Source of the DNA: Caballeronia catudaia
Lineage (GTDB): Bacteria > Pseudomonadota > Gammaproteobacteria > Burkholderiales > Burkholderiaceae
NCBI RefSeq assembly: GCF_001544755.2
Contig: NZ_FCOF02000004.1
Location: 186,001 to 250,000, forward strand
DNA: 64,000 nucleotides
Reading direction: 5' to 3'
Shown: positions 18,348-27,833 of the stretch, piece after piece
How the letters are laid out: each line of letters begins with the position of its first letter
Numbering within the stretch: the first letter of the stretch is position 1
The notes under the pieces: model-generated
The model's input: the letters and a program-made list of their open reading frames with translations, nothing else
Database searches by the model: none
What the model was told of the DNA's origin: nothing
Program-made: the position numbers and the translations under genes

Positions 18348-18752
18348 TCAGAACGGCAATTCGCGCTGCGGATCGTCGACGGCCGATGCGGACGCCGCCG
18401 GAAGCGGTTGCGCCCGCAGCCAGCGCTCGATCGCATCGACGACATGCCGGCGCTCGGCATCGTCGAGCGCTTTGCCCGCCGCGATTCCGTGCCACTTGGC
18501 GAGACACGAGCGGCAGCATGTCGCGGTCGCGTGCTGGGCGATGAACACCGGATGGCCGCGAAACGGCGTCTGTTTGCCGTCGTTCAAAGGCGCCTGCGGC
18601 GCGAGCCGCTTGCCGATCAGCTCGTGCGCCTGCGCGACGACCGTGTCGATTCCCTTCTCCCGCAGAACCCTTCCCTCGCGCACGCCGAGCGCGAAGCGCC
18701 GCCGGAACGCCGATTTCGCGAGCGCATCGAACACGGTGTCGAGGTCGCGCAT
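18348..18752 (-). CDS. DUF4186 protein
   Basis: A 134-residue soluble protein. The block FRGHPVFIAQHATATCCRSCLAKWHGI (around residues 64-90), with a CC-x2-C cluster and conserved His, is the DUF4186 hallmark and may bind a metal. The function is unknown. It starts 7 nt after cobM ends and is therefore probably the last gene of the cobL-cbiD-cobK-cobM transcript. A link to cobalamin synthesis is suggested only by this position. Confidence 0.85.
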   Translation of the reverse strand: MRDLDTVFDALAKSAFRRRFALGVREGRVLREKGIDTVVAQAHELIGKRLAPQAPLNDGKQTPFRGHPVFIAQHATATCCRSCLAKWHGIAAGKALDDAERRHVVDAIERWLRAQPLPAASASAVDDPQRELPF

Positions 18753-18759
18753 GGCGTGA

Positions 18760-19485
18760 TCAGTCCTTCGCGTACAGCGTCGAATCCGCGAAACCGTCGG
18801 CGTCGAGCACGCGGCCCACGAGAATCATCGCCGTGCGTTCCATGCCCGCCGCGCGGACTTTCGGCGCGATGTCCGCGAGCGTGCCTTCCACGCGCGTCTC
18901 GTCCGGCCAGCTCGCGCGGAACACCACGGCGACCGGACAATCCGCGCCGTAGTGCGGCAGCAGATCCGCGACGATCCGCTCGATATGCCGCACGCCGAGA
19001 TGGATCGCGAGCGTCGCGCGATGGCGCGCGAGATCCGCGAGGCTTTCTCCGTCCGGCATCGACGTTTTGGTCGCGTAGCGCGTGAAAATGACCGTCTGCG
19101 ACACGCCCGGCAGCGTCAGCTCGCGCTTCAGCGCCGCCGCCGATGCCGCCGCCGCCGTCACGCCGGGAATGACTTCGAAGGGAATCGCTAGCGCATCGAG
19201 CCTGCGAATCTGCTCGCCGATCGCGCCGTACAGCGACGGATCGCCCGAATGCACGCGCGCCACGTCCTGCCCGTTCACGTGCGCTTCCTGCAAGAGCGCA
19301 ACGATCGCGTCGAGATCGAGCTCGGCCGTGTCGATGCATTTTTCCGCGCGATGCCCGTCGAGCACGGCTTTCGGCACGAGCGAGCCGGCATAGAGAATCA
19401 CGGGACACGCGCGAATGAGCCGCTGCCCTTTGACAGTGATGAGTTCGGGATCGCCCGGTCCCGCTCCGATGAAATAGACGGTCAT
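18760..19485 (-). CDS. cobM: Precorrin-4 C11-methyltransferase
   Basis: A 241-residue SAM-dependent methyltransferase that methylates C11 of the corrin precursor. The N-terminal [20 protein letters not shown] is the tetrapyrrole methylase glycine-rich loop, and ARVHSGDPSLYGAIGEQ, EVIPGVTAAAASAAAL and VIFTRYATKTSMP are family blocks specific to CobM/CbiF. The ATG at 19485 overlaps the cobK stop by 4 nt. It forms part of the minus-strand unit starting at cobL. Confidence 0.95.
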   Translation of the reverse strand: MTVYFIGAGPGDPELITVKGQRLIRACPVILYAGSLVPKAVLDGHRAEKCIDTAELDLDAIVALLQEAHVNGQDVARVHSGDPSLYGAIGEQIRRLDALAIPFEVIPGVTAAAASAAALKRELTLPGVSQTVIFTRYATKTSMPDGESLADLARHRATLAIHLGVRHIERIVADLLPHYGADCPVAVVFRASWPDETRVEGTLADIAPKVRAAGMERTAMILVGRVLDADGFADSTLYAKD

Positions 19486-20219
19486 TTTTCCGATGTGTGT
19501 AGCCAATGTGAGAGCGCATCGAGCGTGCCGGCGGCATCGCCGAACGTGCGGTCGGCGTCGGGCAACGCGGGACGCGTGAGCATCACGACGGCCAAGCCCC
19601 GCTCGCGCGCGACGGCCAGCTTCGCCTCCGTCGCGCGGCCGCCGCTGTTCTTGCTGATGACGACATCGACGCGCGCTCTATCGAACAAGGCGCGTTCGCC
19701 CGCGAGATCGAACGGGCCGCGCGCGTCAATGATGCTCGCGCGTTCGTTGCCCGGATGCGCGTCGAGACAGCGAATCGTCCAATGCTGCGACGCGGGAATC
19801 TCATCCAGGTGCGCGAGCGGCTCGCGTCCGAGCGTGAAAAGCGGCCGTTGATACGACTCGATCCGTTCGACGATGCCGCGCCAGTCCGATGCGTCGCGCC
19901 AGTCGTCGCCCGCTTGCGGCTGCCAGGCCGGACGGCGCACCGCCCAGAGCGGCACGCGCGCGTCCGCACATGCGGCATGCGCATGGCGGCTCATTTGCGC
20001 GGCATACGGATGCGTCGCGTCGACGACGAGCGCGATCTTCTCGTCATGCAAATAACGAACGAGCCCGCCGATGCCGCCGAAACCGCCCACGCGCACCGCG
20101 CATGCCAAATCGGCCGGCACGCGCCCGAGGCCCGCGAGACTGTAGACATGCGGGGCGCAAAGGCCGCGCGCGATGGCGAGCGCGTCGCCGGTGCCGCCGA
20201 GCAGGAGCACGCGATTCAT
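19482..20219 (-). CDS. cobK: Precorrin-6A reductase
   Basis: A 245-residue CobK/CbiJ family enzyme that reduces the precorrin-6A macrocycle with NAD(P)H. The N-terminal [15 protein letters not shown] and the [17 protein letters not shown] block (around residues 70-85) are diagnostic. The C-terminal part, [31 protein letters not shown], is the expected nucleotide-binding half. It overlaps both neighbours by 4 nt (ATGA junctions with cbiD and cobM), which indicates tight translational coupling. Confidence 0.94.
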   Translation of the reverse strand: MNRVLLLGGTGDALAIARGLCAPHVYSLAGLGRVPADLACAVRVGGFGGIGGLVRYLHDEKIALVVDATHPYAAQMSRHAHAACADARVPLWAVRRPAWQPQAGDDWRDASDWRGIVERIESYQRPLFTLGREPLAHLDEIPASQHWTIRCLDAHPGNERASIIDARGPFDLAGERALFDRARVDVVISKNSGGRATEAKLAVARERGLAVVMLTRPALPDADRTFGDAAGTLDALSHWLHTSEK

Positions 20220-21307
20220 GCCGCGCTCCCGACGATATGGCCCTGCCGGTCGATCGCGAACGTTTCGACTTCGATGCCCGGCGGCAGCACGTCGAGCGCG
20301 ACATCGCGCGCGCGCCGGCAGACGATATCGCCGAGCGCGATGCCTTCATCGCGCGCCATCTTGAGCGCTTCCTGGCTCGTGTTGGCCGCGCGGATCGACG
20401 CCTGCAGCGTGGCGCTCGCGCCCGCATCGGCCGCCCAGACGGCGAGCAGCGTCAGATCGATGCTGGAACTGCGGCTATGCAGATCCATATGGCCCGCCGC
20501 CAGCTTGGACAGCTTGCCGAAGCCGCCGCACAGACTCAGCTTGTCGACGCTCGCGCGGCGCAGGTGCTTCAGCACGGCGCCCACGAAATCGCCCATTTCG
20601 ATCAGCGCGATGTCGGGCAAGCCGTAACGCGCGCGCATCGCGTCCTCGCTCTGATTGCCGGTGCAGGCCGCGATATGCCGATAACCGTTTGCCCGCGCGA
20701 CATCGATTCCCTGATGGATCGACGCGATATACGCCGAGCACGAAAACGGCCTGACGATGCCGGTCGTGCCGAGTATCGACAGACCGCCGACGATGCCGAG
20801 CCGCGGGTTCATCGTCTTCAGCGCGAGGGCCTCGCCGTTTTCCACGCCGATGCTCACCTCGAACCCGCCGCGATAACTCGCGCTTGCGGCGAGCGCTTCG
20901 AGATGTTCGGTCATCATCTTGCGCGGCACCGGATTGATCGCCGGTTCGCCGACGGCGAGCGCGAGCCCGGCGCGCGTCACGGTGCCGACGCCCTCGCCCG
21001 CGTGAAAACGCACGCCGGTCCGATCGGACAAACGCACGCGCGCGAAGACGAGCGCGCCGTGCGTCACGTCGGGATCGTCGCCCGCGTCCTTGATGACGCC
21101 GGCTTCGGCTGCATCGCTTTCAATGGCCCGACAGAACGAGAGCGTCATCGTCACGTGACGGCCTTTCGGCAAGACGATTTCGGCGCGTTCGCTGGTCTCG
21201 CCGAGCAGGAGCAGACGCGCGGCGGCGAGGCTCGTCGCGGTCGCGCAGCTTCCCGTCGTGTAGCCGCTTCGGAGCGGCGCGGCCTGTTCCGGTGTGTCTT
21301 CACGCAT
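20216..21307 (-). CDS. cbiD: Cobalt-precorrin-5B C1-methyltransferase
   Basis: A 363-residue Cbi[24 protein letters not shown] near the N-terminus is the family signature, and [24 protein letters not shown] together with [15 protein letters not shown] are later conserved blocks. In the anaerobic pathway CbiD methylates C1; in the classical aerobic pathway the job is done by CobF. I find no cobF in the window, so CbiD presumably fills that step here even though the cluster also holds the oxygen-dependent CobG. Confidence 0.95.
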   Translation of the reverse strand: MREDTPEQAAPLRSGYTTGSCATATSLAAARLLLLGETSERAEIVLPKGRHVTMTLSFCRAIESDAAEAGVIKDAGDDPDVTHGALVFARVRLSDRTGVRFHAGEGVGTVTRAGLALAVGEPAINPVPRKMMTEHLEALAASASYRGGFEVSIGVENGEALALKTMNPRLGIVGGLSILGTTGIVRPFSCSAYIASIHQGIDVARANGYRHIAACTGNQSEDAMRARYGLPDIALIEMGDFVGAVLKHLRRASVDKLSLCGGFGKLSKLAAGHMDLHSRSSSIDLTLLAVWAADAGASATLQASIRAANTSQEALKMARDEGIALGDIVCRRARDVALDVLPPGIEVETFAIDRQGHIVGSAA

Positions 21308-21313
21308 GACGCG

Positions 21314-22525
21314 TCACGGCTTGCTCGCGTGCAGGAGCGTGATCGGCAGCGCCGGCCGCCAGGTGTCGAAGCTGCCGAGCGGCTCCGCCTGCGCAATGCC
21401 GATGCGCGTCAGCTCGCCGCCATGCCGGGCGCGCCATTCGACGAGCGCCGCTTCGCTTTGCAGCGTCACCGCATTGGCGACGAGCCGCCCGCCCTGACGC
21501 AGACGCGCCCAGCACGCATCGAGCAGGCCGGGCACCGTCAAGCCGCCGCCGATGAACACGGCATCGGGCGCGGGCAGGCCGTCGAGCGCGGCGGGCGCCT
21601 CGCCTCGCACGAGCTGGAGCGCGGGCACGCCGAGCGCGTCGCGATTGTGCTCGATCAGGCGCTGCCGGCTTTCGTTCGCTTCGATCGCGATCGCGCGGCA
21701 CGCGCCATGCGCGCGCATCCATTCGATGCCGATCGAGCCGCAGCCCGCACCCACGTCCCACAGCAATTCGCCCGGCTGCGGCGCTAGATGCGCGAGCGTC
21801 ACGGCGCGCACGTCGCGTTTCGTGAGCTGGCCGTCGTGACGATAGGCGTCGTCGGGCAAACCGGGCGTGAGCGGCGGCCCGGCGTGGCCCGCGTGCGTGC
21901 GGCATTCGATCGCGACGAGATTGAGCGCGGCGACGAGCGGCTCGCGCCAGTCGTCGGCGCGTTCGTCGATACGGCGCTCGTTCGGCCCGCCGAGATGCTC
22001 GAACACCGTCATGCGGCTCGCGCCGAAGCCGTGCGCCGTCAGCAGCGCGGCGACAGCGGCGGGCGTCATGCCGTCGGCGGAGAGCACGAGCAGGCGCACG
22101 CCGCGATGCAGGCTCGCGAGCAGCGACGCGACCGGCCGCCCGACCAGCGACACGCACACGGCGTCCTGCAACGCCCAGCGCAAGCGCGCCGCCGCGAGCG
22201 ACAAAGACGACGGCGCCGGAATCACGCGCATCTCGCCGTTGGCGACTTCGCGCGCGAGCGTCGCGCCGACGCCGAAGCACATCGGATCGCCGCTTGCCAG
22301 CACGCACACGCGCGCGTGGCCGTCGCCGCGCCCGGCGAGCACGGCATCGAGGGAAAAGGGTTTCGGCCACGGCACGCGGTCTGCGGCGATGCGCGCAGGC
22401 AAGAGCGCGAGGTGGCGCTCGCCGCCGTGAATCGACTGTGCTTCGACGAGCGCGCGGCGCGCCACGCGGGACAGGCCGTGCCAGCCGTCTTCGCCGATCC
22501 CCACCACGGTCAGCCAGGTCGACAT
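21314..22525 (-). CDS. cobL: Precorrin-6Y C5,15-methyltransferase (decarboxylating), CbiE-CbiT fusion
   Basis: A 403-residue bifunctional enzyme. The N-terminal CbiE-like half (about 1-200) methylates C5 and carries [20 protein letters not shown] and [16 protein letters not shown]. The C-terminal CbiT-like half methylates C15 with decarboxylation and shows a SAM site [19 protein letters not shown] and a [16 protein letters not shown] block. It is the first gene of the minus-strand cob unit. The leader before it has no cobalamin riboswitch on this strand, in contrast with the divergent cobG unit. Confidence 0.95.
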   Translation of the reverse strand: MSTWLTVVGIGEDGWHGLSRVARRALVEAQSIHGGERHLALLPARIAADRVPWPKPFSLDAVLAGRGDGHARVCVLASGDPMCFGVGATLAREVANGEMRVIPAPSSLSLAAARLRWALQDAVCVSLVGRPVASLLASLHRGVRLLVLSADGMTPAAVAALLTAHGFGASRMTVFEHLGGPNERRIDERADDWREPLVAALNLVAIECRTHAGHAGPPLTPGLPDDAYRHDGQLTKRDVRAVTLAHLAPQPGELLWDVGAGCGSIGIEWMRAHGACRAIAIEANESRQRLIEHNRDALGVPALQLVRGEAPAALDGLPAPDAVFIGGGLTVPGLLDACWARLRQGGRLVANAVTLQSEAALVEWRARHGGELTRIGIAQAEPLGSFDTWRPALPITLLHASKP

Positions 22526-22611
22526 GCGCTCCCTCCTATTTGCGGTTCGGAATACGCTTCACGTTGCGGCCCTGAAGCGGCCGGATGGTCGATAAAAGCG
22601 GGCATAATACA

Positions 22612-22780
22612 GGTCCGTCGGTGCCCGAGGGTTCGTTCCCGAGGGCCTAAGAGGGAACACAGAGAAACTGTGGCTGCCCCCGCAATTGTACGCAGCGAGT
22701 CCGCGCTCCACTGCCACTGGTTTTTACCGGGAAGGCCGGCGCGGATCCAGACCTGCCAGCCAAGAGACCTGCCGACTCAA
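22612..22780 (+). promoter_or_regulatory. Cobalamin riboswitch upstream of cobG
   Basis: All main conserved blocks are present in order: GAGGGAACAC, then CTGTGGCTGCCCCCGCAA, then TGCCACTGG, then CCGGGAAGGCCGGCG, and finally the B12 box AGCCAAGAGACCTGCC at 22758-22773. Closing complementarity GTCGG/CCGAC frames the element. It lies about 75 nt before cobG and should repress the cobG-cobH-cobI-cbiG/cobJ unit when adenosylcobalamin is plentiful. Confidence 0.95.
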
Positions 22781-22855
22781 CGCATTCGCGCGACGCCGAC
22801 CGGGCGGGGTGTACCGGTTCGCTCACTGTGCGCGAAGCCCTGACGGGTCACGCTT

Positions 22856-24121
22856 TTGACTTCATTCGACCACTCGACGCTTTCGCCCGCGCGCGCATCC
22901 GCCTGTCCGGGCCTGATGCGCATCGTGCCCGCGCGCGACGGCGGCCTCGCACGGCTGCGTCTGCCTGGCGGCGCACTGAGCGCGCAGGCGGCGCGGGCCG
23001 TCGCGCGCGCCGCGCGGGAATGCGGCTCGGGGGTGATCGAGGTGACGAATCGCGCGAATCTGCAACTGCGCGGCATCCGCGACGACGCTCACACCGAGCT
23101 GGTGAAGATCGCTCTGGCCGCAGGACTCGGTCCGATGACACCAGCCGGCGACGATATCCGCAACGTCATGTTGAGCCCGCTCGCCAGCGACGAGACGCGT
23201 GCGCTCGCTGCGGACATCATCGCAGCGATGCAGACCGATGCCGCGCTCCACGCGCTGTCGCCGAAATTCGCGTTGCAGCTCGACGGCGGCGAGCGCCTCG
23301 CGATGCCCGATCATCCGCATGATTTGTGGCTCTCAGCGATCGACGATGGCGCGCGCTTCGCCTTCGGCCTCGCGGGAACGATACGCCAGCACGCGTCAGG
23401 CGCGATTGCGCGGGAAGAACTGGTGCCGTTCGTATCGGACGTGACGCGCCGCTTTCTAGCGCTTGCATTGCCGGACGAGCATCGCATGCGCGATCTGCTC
23501 GCGCGTATCGGCATTGCGCGCTTTCTCGAAGCCTTCGCTTTCGATGCCGGCATCGACACGTGGCAGCGCGCCCCCGCCGATGCCTCCTTGCGACTCGGCG
23601 CGCACGAAGAACCGCATCGCGCGACGTGGTATGCGGGCGCGCAAACGCGACTCGGGCGTCTCGAAGCGGACACGCTCGATGCCCTCGCCGATCTCGCCGC
23701 CACGCACGCGGAAGGCCGCCTGACGATGACGCCGTGGCAAAGCGTGCTGATTCCGGGTATCGCGCTCGACGACACGCAAGCAGTGCTGCGACGCCTGCGC
23801 GCGCTCGGACTCGCAACCGATCCGCGCGATCCGCTTGCGCGCCTCATCGCGTGCGCGGGTTCGGCAGGCTGCGTGAAAGGCCACGCCGACACCAAAGCCG
23901 ATGCGCTTCGCCTCGCCCCGCTGCTGCCCGCGCACGATACGAACTCAGTGCACTTGAGCGGCTGCGAGCGCTCGTGCGCGGCGGCGCATCCCGTCCCGGT
24001 CACGCTGTATGCGGTCGCGCCGGGCCGATACGACTTACATCGCGACGATCGAGCCGTCGCGCGCAATCTCACACTCGAAGAGGCGGCCGAACGGCTCGCC
24101 CGGAGCCATGCCGATGTCTGA
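22856..24121 (+). CDS. cobG: Precorrin-3B synthase (oxygen-dependent)
   Basis: A 421-residue enzyme related to sulfite and nitrite reductases. It hydroxylates C20 of precorrin-3A with O2 and forms the gamma-lactone of precorrin-3B. The nitrite-reductase ferredoxin-like half-domains begin around residue 20 (RIVPARDGGLARLRLPGG) and EVTNRANLQLRGI is a conserved strand. The 4Fe-4S cysteines are in ACAGSAGCVKGHADTK and LSGCERSCA near the C-terminus. It is the first gene behind the riboswitch. Its presence marks the aerobic route. Confidence 0.94.
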   Translation: MTSFDHSTLSPARASACPGLMRIVPARDGGLARLRLPGGALSAQAARAVARAARECGSGVIEVTNRANLQLRGIRDDAHTELVKIALAAGLGPMTPAGDDIRNVMLSPLASDETRALAADIIAAMQTDAALHALSPKFALQLDGGERLAMPDHPHDLWLSAIDDGARFAFGLAGTIRQHASGAIAREELVPFVSDVTRRFLALALPDEHRMRDLLARIGIARFLEAFAFDAGIDTWQRAPADASLRLGAHEEPHRATWYAGAQTRLGRLEADTLDALADLAATHAEGRLTMTPWQSVLIPGIALDDTQAVLRRLRALGLATDPRDPLARLIACAGSAGCVKGHADTKADALRLAPLLPAHDTNSVHLSGCERSCAAAHPVPVTLYAVAPGRYDLHRDDRAVARNLTLEEAAERLARSHADV

Positions 24122-24740
24122 CTACATCCGCGACGGCGCGGAGATCTATCGCCAGTCCTTTGCGACGATCCGCGCCGAAGCCGACCTCGCCGCCCTTCCC
24201 GACGATCTGGAAAAGCTCGCCGTGCGCCTGATCCATGCGTGCGGCATGGTGGACATCGTGAGCGATCTGCGCTTCTCGTCGGGCGCGGGCATCGCGGGCC
24301 GGGAAGCGCTGGCAGCGGGCGCGCCGATTCTCTGCGACGCGCGCATGGTCGCCGAAGGCATCACGCGCGCGCGGCTTCCCGCCGACAATCGCGTGATCTG
24401 CACGCTCGGCGATTCTTCGGTGCCCGAACGCGCGCGGGCGATGAACAATACGCGCTCGGCCGCCGCGCTCGAACTCTGGCGTCCGCATCTGGAAGGCGCG
24501 ATCGTCGCGATCGGCAACGCGCCGACCGCGCTCTTTCATCTGCTCGACATGCTCGCTGCGGGCGCGCCGAAGCCCGCGCTCATCCTCGGCTTTCCGGTGG
24601 GTTTCATCGGCGCGGCGGAATCCAAAGCGATGCTCGCCGCCGATAGCCGCGGCGTGCCCTTCGTCGCGTTGCTCGGCCGGCGCGGCGGCAGCGCGATGGC
24701 GGCGGCGGCAGTGAACGCACTTGCTTCGGAGGCCGAATGA
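24114..24740 (+). CDS. cobH: Precorrin-8X methylmutase
   Basis: A 208-residue CobH/CbiC enzyme that moves the methyl group from C11 to C12, giving hydrogenobyrinic acid. The catalytic His lies in [12 protein letters not shown] (His41), and [21 protein letters not shown] and [13 protein letters not shown] are typical blocks. The ATG at 24114 is favoured over 24108 because the CGGAG site at 24101-24105 is then spaced 8 nt. It overlaps the cobG stop by 8 nt and the cobI start by 4 nt. Confidence 0.95.
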   Translation: MSDYIRDGAEIYRQSFATIRAEADLAALPDDLEKLAVRLIHACGMVDIVSDLRFSSGAGIAGREALAAGAPILCDARMVAEGITRARLPADNRVICTLGDSSVPERARAMNNTRSAAALELWRPHLEGAIVAIGNAPTALFHLLDMLAAGAPKPALILGFPVGFIGAAESKAMLAADSRGVPFVALLGRRGGSAMAAAAVNALASEAE

Positions 24741-25465
24741 TGCGCGGACGTCTCTATGGCCTGGGCGTCGGTCCGGGCGATCCGGAGCTGATCACCGTGA
24801 AGGCGTTGCGGCTGCTGAAGGCCGCGCCGGTGGTCGCGTATTTCGTCGCGAAGGGCAAGAAGGGCAATGCGTTCGGCATCATCGAAGCGCATCTCGACGA
24901 TGGGCAGACGCGCCTGCCGCTCGTCTATCCGGTGACGACCGAGGCGCTGGAGCCGCCGCTGTGCTACGAGACGATCATCAGCGCGTTCTACGATGAAGCC
25001 GCGCTCACGATCTCCGGCCATCTCGAAGCCGGGCGCGATGTCGCGGTGATTTGCGAAGGCGATCCGTTCTTCTATGGCTCGTACATGTATCTGCACGATC
25101 GGCTCGCCGCGCGCTTCGACGCGCAGGTCGTGCCCGGCGTGTGCTCGATGCTCGGCGGCGTCGCGGTGCTCGGCGTGCCGTTGGTGTATCGCAATCAGAG
25201 CTTGTCGGTGCTGTCGGGCGTGTTGCCGGAAGATGAATTGACGCAACGTCTCGAAGCGGCGGATGCGGCCGTCATCATGAAGCTCGGACGCAACTTCGAC
25301 AAAGTGCGGCGCGTGCTCGGCAAGCTGGGGCTCGATTCGCGCGCGCTGTATGTCGAACGCGCGACGATGGCGAATCAGCGCATCGTGCCGCTCGATGAAG
25401 TCGATCCGATGGCGTCGCCGTATTTTTCATTGCTCGTCGTGCCGGGGAAGAAATGGCGGGCTTGA
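24737..25465 (+). CDS. cobI: Precorrin-2 C20-methyltransferase
   Basis: A 242-residue SAM-dependent methylase that acts first in the corrin-specific branch. [23 protein letters not shown] is the CobI/CbiL N-terminus, followed by [20 protein letters not shown] and [21 protein letters not shown]. It is joined to cobH by an ATGA overlap, and its end overlaps the start of the cbiG/cobJ fusion by 13 nt. Confidence 0.95.
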   Translation: MMRGRLYGLGVGPGDPELITVKALRLLKAAPVVAYFVAKGKKGNAFGIIEAHLDDGQTRLPLVYPVTTEALEPPLCYETIISAFYDEAALTISGHLEAGRDVAVICEGDPFFYGSYMYLHDRLAARFDAQVVPGVCSMLGGVAVLGVPLVYRNQSLSVLSGVLPEDELTQRLEAADAAVIMKLGRNFDKVRRVLGKLGLDSRALYVERATMANQRIVPLDEVDPMASPYFSLLVVPGKKWRA

Positions 25466-27081
25466 GTTCTTCGTTGGCCATCGTGTTGTTAGGTTCCGGC
25501 GCGCTCGATACCGCGCGGCGCATTCAGTCGCGGTTTCCGGAATCGCACGTGCATGGTCTCGCTCATCGCGTCGTTGCAGATATCGCGTATGACGATTTCG
25601 GCGCGCACATGCGCGAGCTGTATCGCGCGGGCGTGCCGATCATCGCGTTGTGTTCCGCTGGCATCGTGATTCGCGCGCTTGCATCATGTCTTTCCGATAA
25701 GAAAGCCGAGCCACCCGTGATCGCCGTCGCCCAGGATGGCAGCGCGATCGTGCCGCTGCTCGGCGGAACGAGCGGCGTGAATGCCTTGGCACGCGAAATC
25801 GGCACAGCGCTCGATGTCGCGCCGGCGATCACGACGAGCGGCGAATTGCGCTTCGGTCAGTGCCTGCTCGCGCCGCCCGAAGGTTATGCGCTCGCGGATA
25901 TCGAGCAAGGCAAGCGCTTCGTGTCCGATCTGCTTGCAGGAGAAACGACGCGCATCGAAGGCGACGCACCCTGGCTCGACGCTGCCGCCTTGCCGCTCGC
26001 CGACGATGCGCGTCTCGCGGTGCGCATCACGCCGCTCGCGGTCGACGATGAACACAGTCTCGTGATTCATCCGCGCTGCGTGCTTGCGTGGATCGGCGAC
26101 GATATAGATATCGCGGAACGTGTGCGTATCGCTTTGCGCGGGCGCGGCTTATCGCCGCTTGCGCTTGCAGCGCTGATTGCGCCGCTGCATCTGATGACGT
26201 CTCAATCGCTTTCAGATACCGCGCGTGCTCTCGATGTGCCACTGCGCTTTTCCGACGCTGCACCGATAGACATCAACGGCATTGCATTGCAGGTGCACGA
26301 TGCACCCGTCGACGCACAATCGATAGGTCGCGCGCGCGGCACGCTGACCGTCATTGGACTCGGCCCCGGCAGCGCCGAGTTGATGACGCCGGCCGCGCGC
26401 GCCGCGCTCATCGCCGCCGAAGACGTGCTCGGCTACGAAACGTATGTGCGCATGGCAAGCCCTTTCCGTGACGATCAACGCATGCACATCACCGACAACC
26501 GCGAGGAATTGCAGCGCGCGCGCCACGCATTCGAACTGGCGAGCGAAGGGCGGCGCGTGGTCGTGGTGTCGTCGGGAGATCCGGGCGTCTTCGCGATGGC
26601 CGCAGCCGTGCTCGAAGCGCTCGACGATGGATACGCATCGCATCCCGAATGGCGCGCGGTGAAACTCGCGATCGTGCCGGGCGTATCGGCATCGCTCGCG
26701 ACGGCGGCGCGCGCGGGTGCGCCGCTGGGTCATGACTTTTGCGTGCTGTCGTTGTCGGATAACCTGAAGCCGTGGAGCGTGATCGAGAAGCGCATCGCGC
26801 ATGCGTGTGAAGCCGATCTCGTGATGGCGTTCTATAACCCGCTTTCGAAGGCGCGCCCGTGGCAGTTCGATCGTGCTATCGAGATCGTGCGGCGGTATCG
26901 GAGTGCGGCAACGCCGGTTGTTCTCGGTCGAGATATAGGGCGTCCGGCCGAAGCGTTGCGTGTGGTGAAGCTAAGCGAACTGAAGAGCGATCTCGTCGAT
27001 ATGCGGACGATGGTGATCGTCGGATCGTCGACGACGCGCGTGGTGGGCGACTGGGTTTATACGCCGCGGTGGTATGAGTAG
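25453..27081 (+). CDS. cobJ: CbiG-CobJ fusion: cobalt-precorrin-5A hydrolase / precorrin-3B C17-methyltransferase
   Basis: A 542-residue two-part protein. Residues 1-290 resemble CbiG: the N-terminal domain has [14 protein letters not shown] and [14 protein letters not shown], and a later segment (about 205-275) is a diverged CbiG-C/CobE-like domain that lacks the usual GCRRG motif. Residues 298-542 are a complete CobJ/CbiH methylase with [58 protein letters not shown] and [12 protein letters not shown]. CobJ contracts the ring and methylates C17. CbiG opens the delta-lactone in the anaerobic route. The 3' end overlaps the convergent chelatase gene by 25 nt. Confidence 0.93.
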   Translation: MAGLSSSLAIVLLGSGALDTARRIQSRFPESHVHGLAHRVVADIAYDDFGAHMRELYRAGVPIIALCSAGIVIRALASCLSDKKAEPPVIAVAQDGSAIVPLLGGTSGVNALAREIGTALDVAPAITTSGELRFGQCLLAPPEGYALADIEQGKRFVSDLLAGETTRIEGDAPWLDAAALPLADDARLAVRITPLAVDDEHSLVIHPRCVLAWIGDDIDIAERVRIALRGRGLSPLALAALIAPLHLMTSQSLSDTARALDVPLRFSDAAPIDINGIALQVHDAPVDAQSIGRARGTLTVIGLGPGSAELMTPAARAALIAAEDVLGYETYVRMASPFRDDQRMHITDNREELQRARHAFELASEGRRVVVVSSGDPGVFAMAAAVLEALDDGYASHPEWRAVKLAIVPGVSASLATAARAGAPLGHDFCVLSLSDNLKPWSVIEKRIAHACEADLVMAFYNPLSKARPWQFDRAIEIVRRYRSAATPVVLGRDIGRPAEALRVVKLSELKSDLVDMRTMVIVGSSTTRVVGDWVYTPRWYE

Positions 27082-27833
27082 GACAGTGCGTCTTCGGCGG
27101 TGACGTATTGCGCATTCCAGTCGTTTGCGAGCAGCTCGCCGCGTCCTGCCCGTATCGCGCCCTCTTCGAAATCCACCACAACGATCTCATCCGCCGATGA
27201 AGGCGCGCCGGGCCTTTCATTCGTGCGCCCGTCGGTCAGCACCCACAACCAGCGTTTTTGCGAAGGCCTGCGCTTCGCCGCGCGCGTCAGCACGGTTTGC
27301 GCACGCGCAAGTCCGAGCGCGAGCGGTGTTCCCCCACCGCCTCCAATCGGCGCGACCCAACGCTCATTGAACCAATGCGCCGCGCCCGGCTGACGACGCA
27401 CCTCCGCACGCCCGCCACCGAAACACACGAGCGCGATCTCCGCCCGCTCGCGATACGCCCGGTCGAACAGCGCGACGAGCATCCCCTTCGCGCGCGCGAG
27501 CCGTTCGCCCGCGAGCATCGAGCCGGAACAATCGAGCACGAAGCAATGCAGTCGAGCACCCTCGCCCGGCATGCGCCGATAGCGCAGATGCCGCGCGTCG
27601 AGCGACGCGGCGCGCTTCGCACGCAGCGTCGCCATCCAGTCGATGGAAGCACTAAGCTCGCCCTCGCGCGCGGCGAAACGGCCCTTCGCACGCGCTTCGT
27701 TCCATCGAAGGCGATGCCTTGCGTCTAAGGCATCCGCGTCGCGCCTTCGATGGCTCAGGCTTTTTTTGCCGCGAGCGGCCTCACTTGCTTGACCTTCGCG
27801 GTTCCCGTCGGCTCGGGCGGCACATAGCCCCAA
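27057..27833 (-). CDS. VWA-domain cobalt chelatase subunit (ChlD-like), probably made by -1 frameshift
   Basis: This frame encodes the von Willebrand factor A half of a ChlI/ChlD-type metal chelatase. A basic linker is followed by the MIDAS motif DCSGSM, then GGGGGTPLALGLARAQT and LWVLTDGRTNE. It would work with CobN and the ATPase in inserting Co2+. The only start upstream of the linker is a TTG at 27833 without a ribosome-binding site, inside the ATPase gene. The first ATG in frame is at 27635. A perfect slippery heptamer and stem-loop link the two frames (27702-27767), so I infer it is mainly translated as the C-terminal 234 residues of a 564-residue ATPase-VWA fusion. Confidence 0.88.
   Translation of the reverse strand: MGLCAARADGNREGQASEAARGKKSLSHRRRDADALDARHRLRWNEARAKGRFAAREGELSASIDWMATLRAKRAASLDARHLRYRRMPGEGARLHCFVLDCSGSMLAGERLARAKGMLVALFDRAYRERAEIALVCFGGGRAEVRRQPGAAHWFNERWVAPIGGGGGTPLALGLARAQTVLTRAAKRRPSQKRWLWVLTDGRTNERPGAPSSADEIVVVDFEEGAIRAGRGELLANDWNAQYVTAEDALSYSYHRGV
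27702..27767 (-). promoter_or_regulatory. -1 programmed ribosomal frameshift signal (slippery A7 + stem-loop)
   Basis: Read on the minus strand, the zero-frame heptamer A AAA AAA lies at 27767-27761, immediately before the GCC TGA end of the ATPase gene. A 7-nt spacer (GCCTGAG) is followed by a stem-loop: CCATCGAAGGCG (27753-27742) pairs with CGCCTTCGATGG (27713-27702). Above an 8-nt bulge, ATGCCTT (27733-27727) pairs with AAGGCAT (27720-27714) around a 6-nt loop. A GUGAGG Shine-Dalgarno-like stretch lies about 11 nt upstream of the heptamer. Spacing and geometry match known bacterial -1 signals such as dnaX. Confidence 0.85.

Noticed and set aside
19889-21787. A 632-codon open frame on the plus strand opposite cobK and cbiD
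   Set aside because: It is antisense to two recognisable enzymes and shows only biased composition (Arg, Ala, Gly), no motif or ribosome-binding site.
27721-27770. T7 run after the stem-loop as a plus-strand rho-independent terminator for cobJ
   Set aside because: It lies more than 600 nt beyond cobJ and 7 nt separate stem and T-run. The A7 on the other strand is better explained as a frameshift heptamer.
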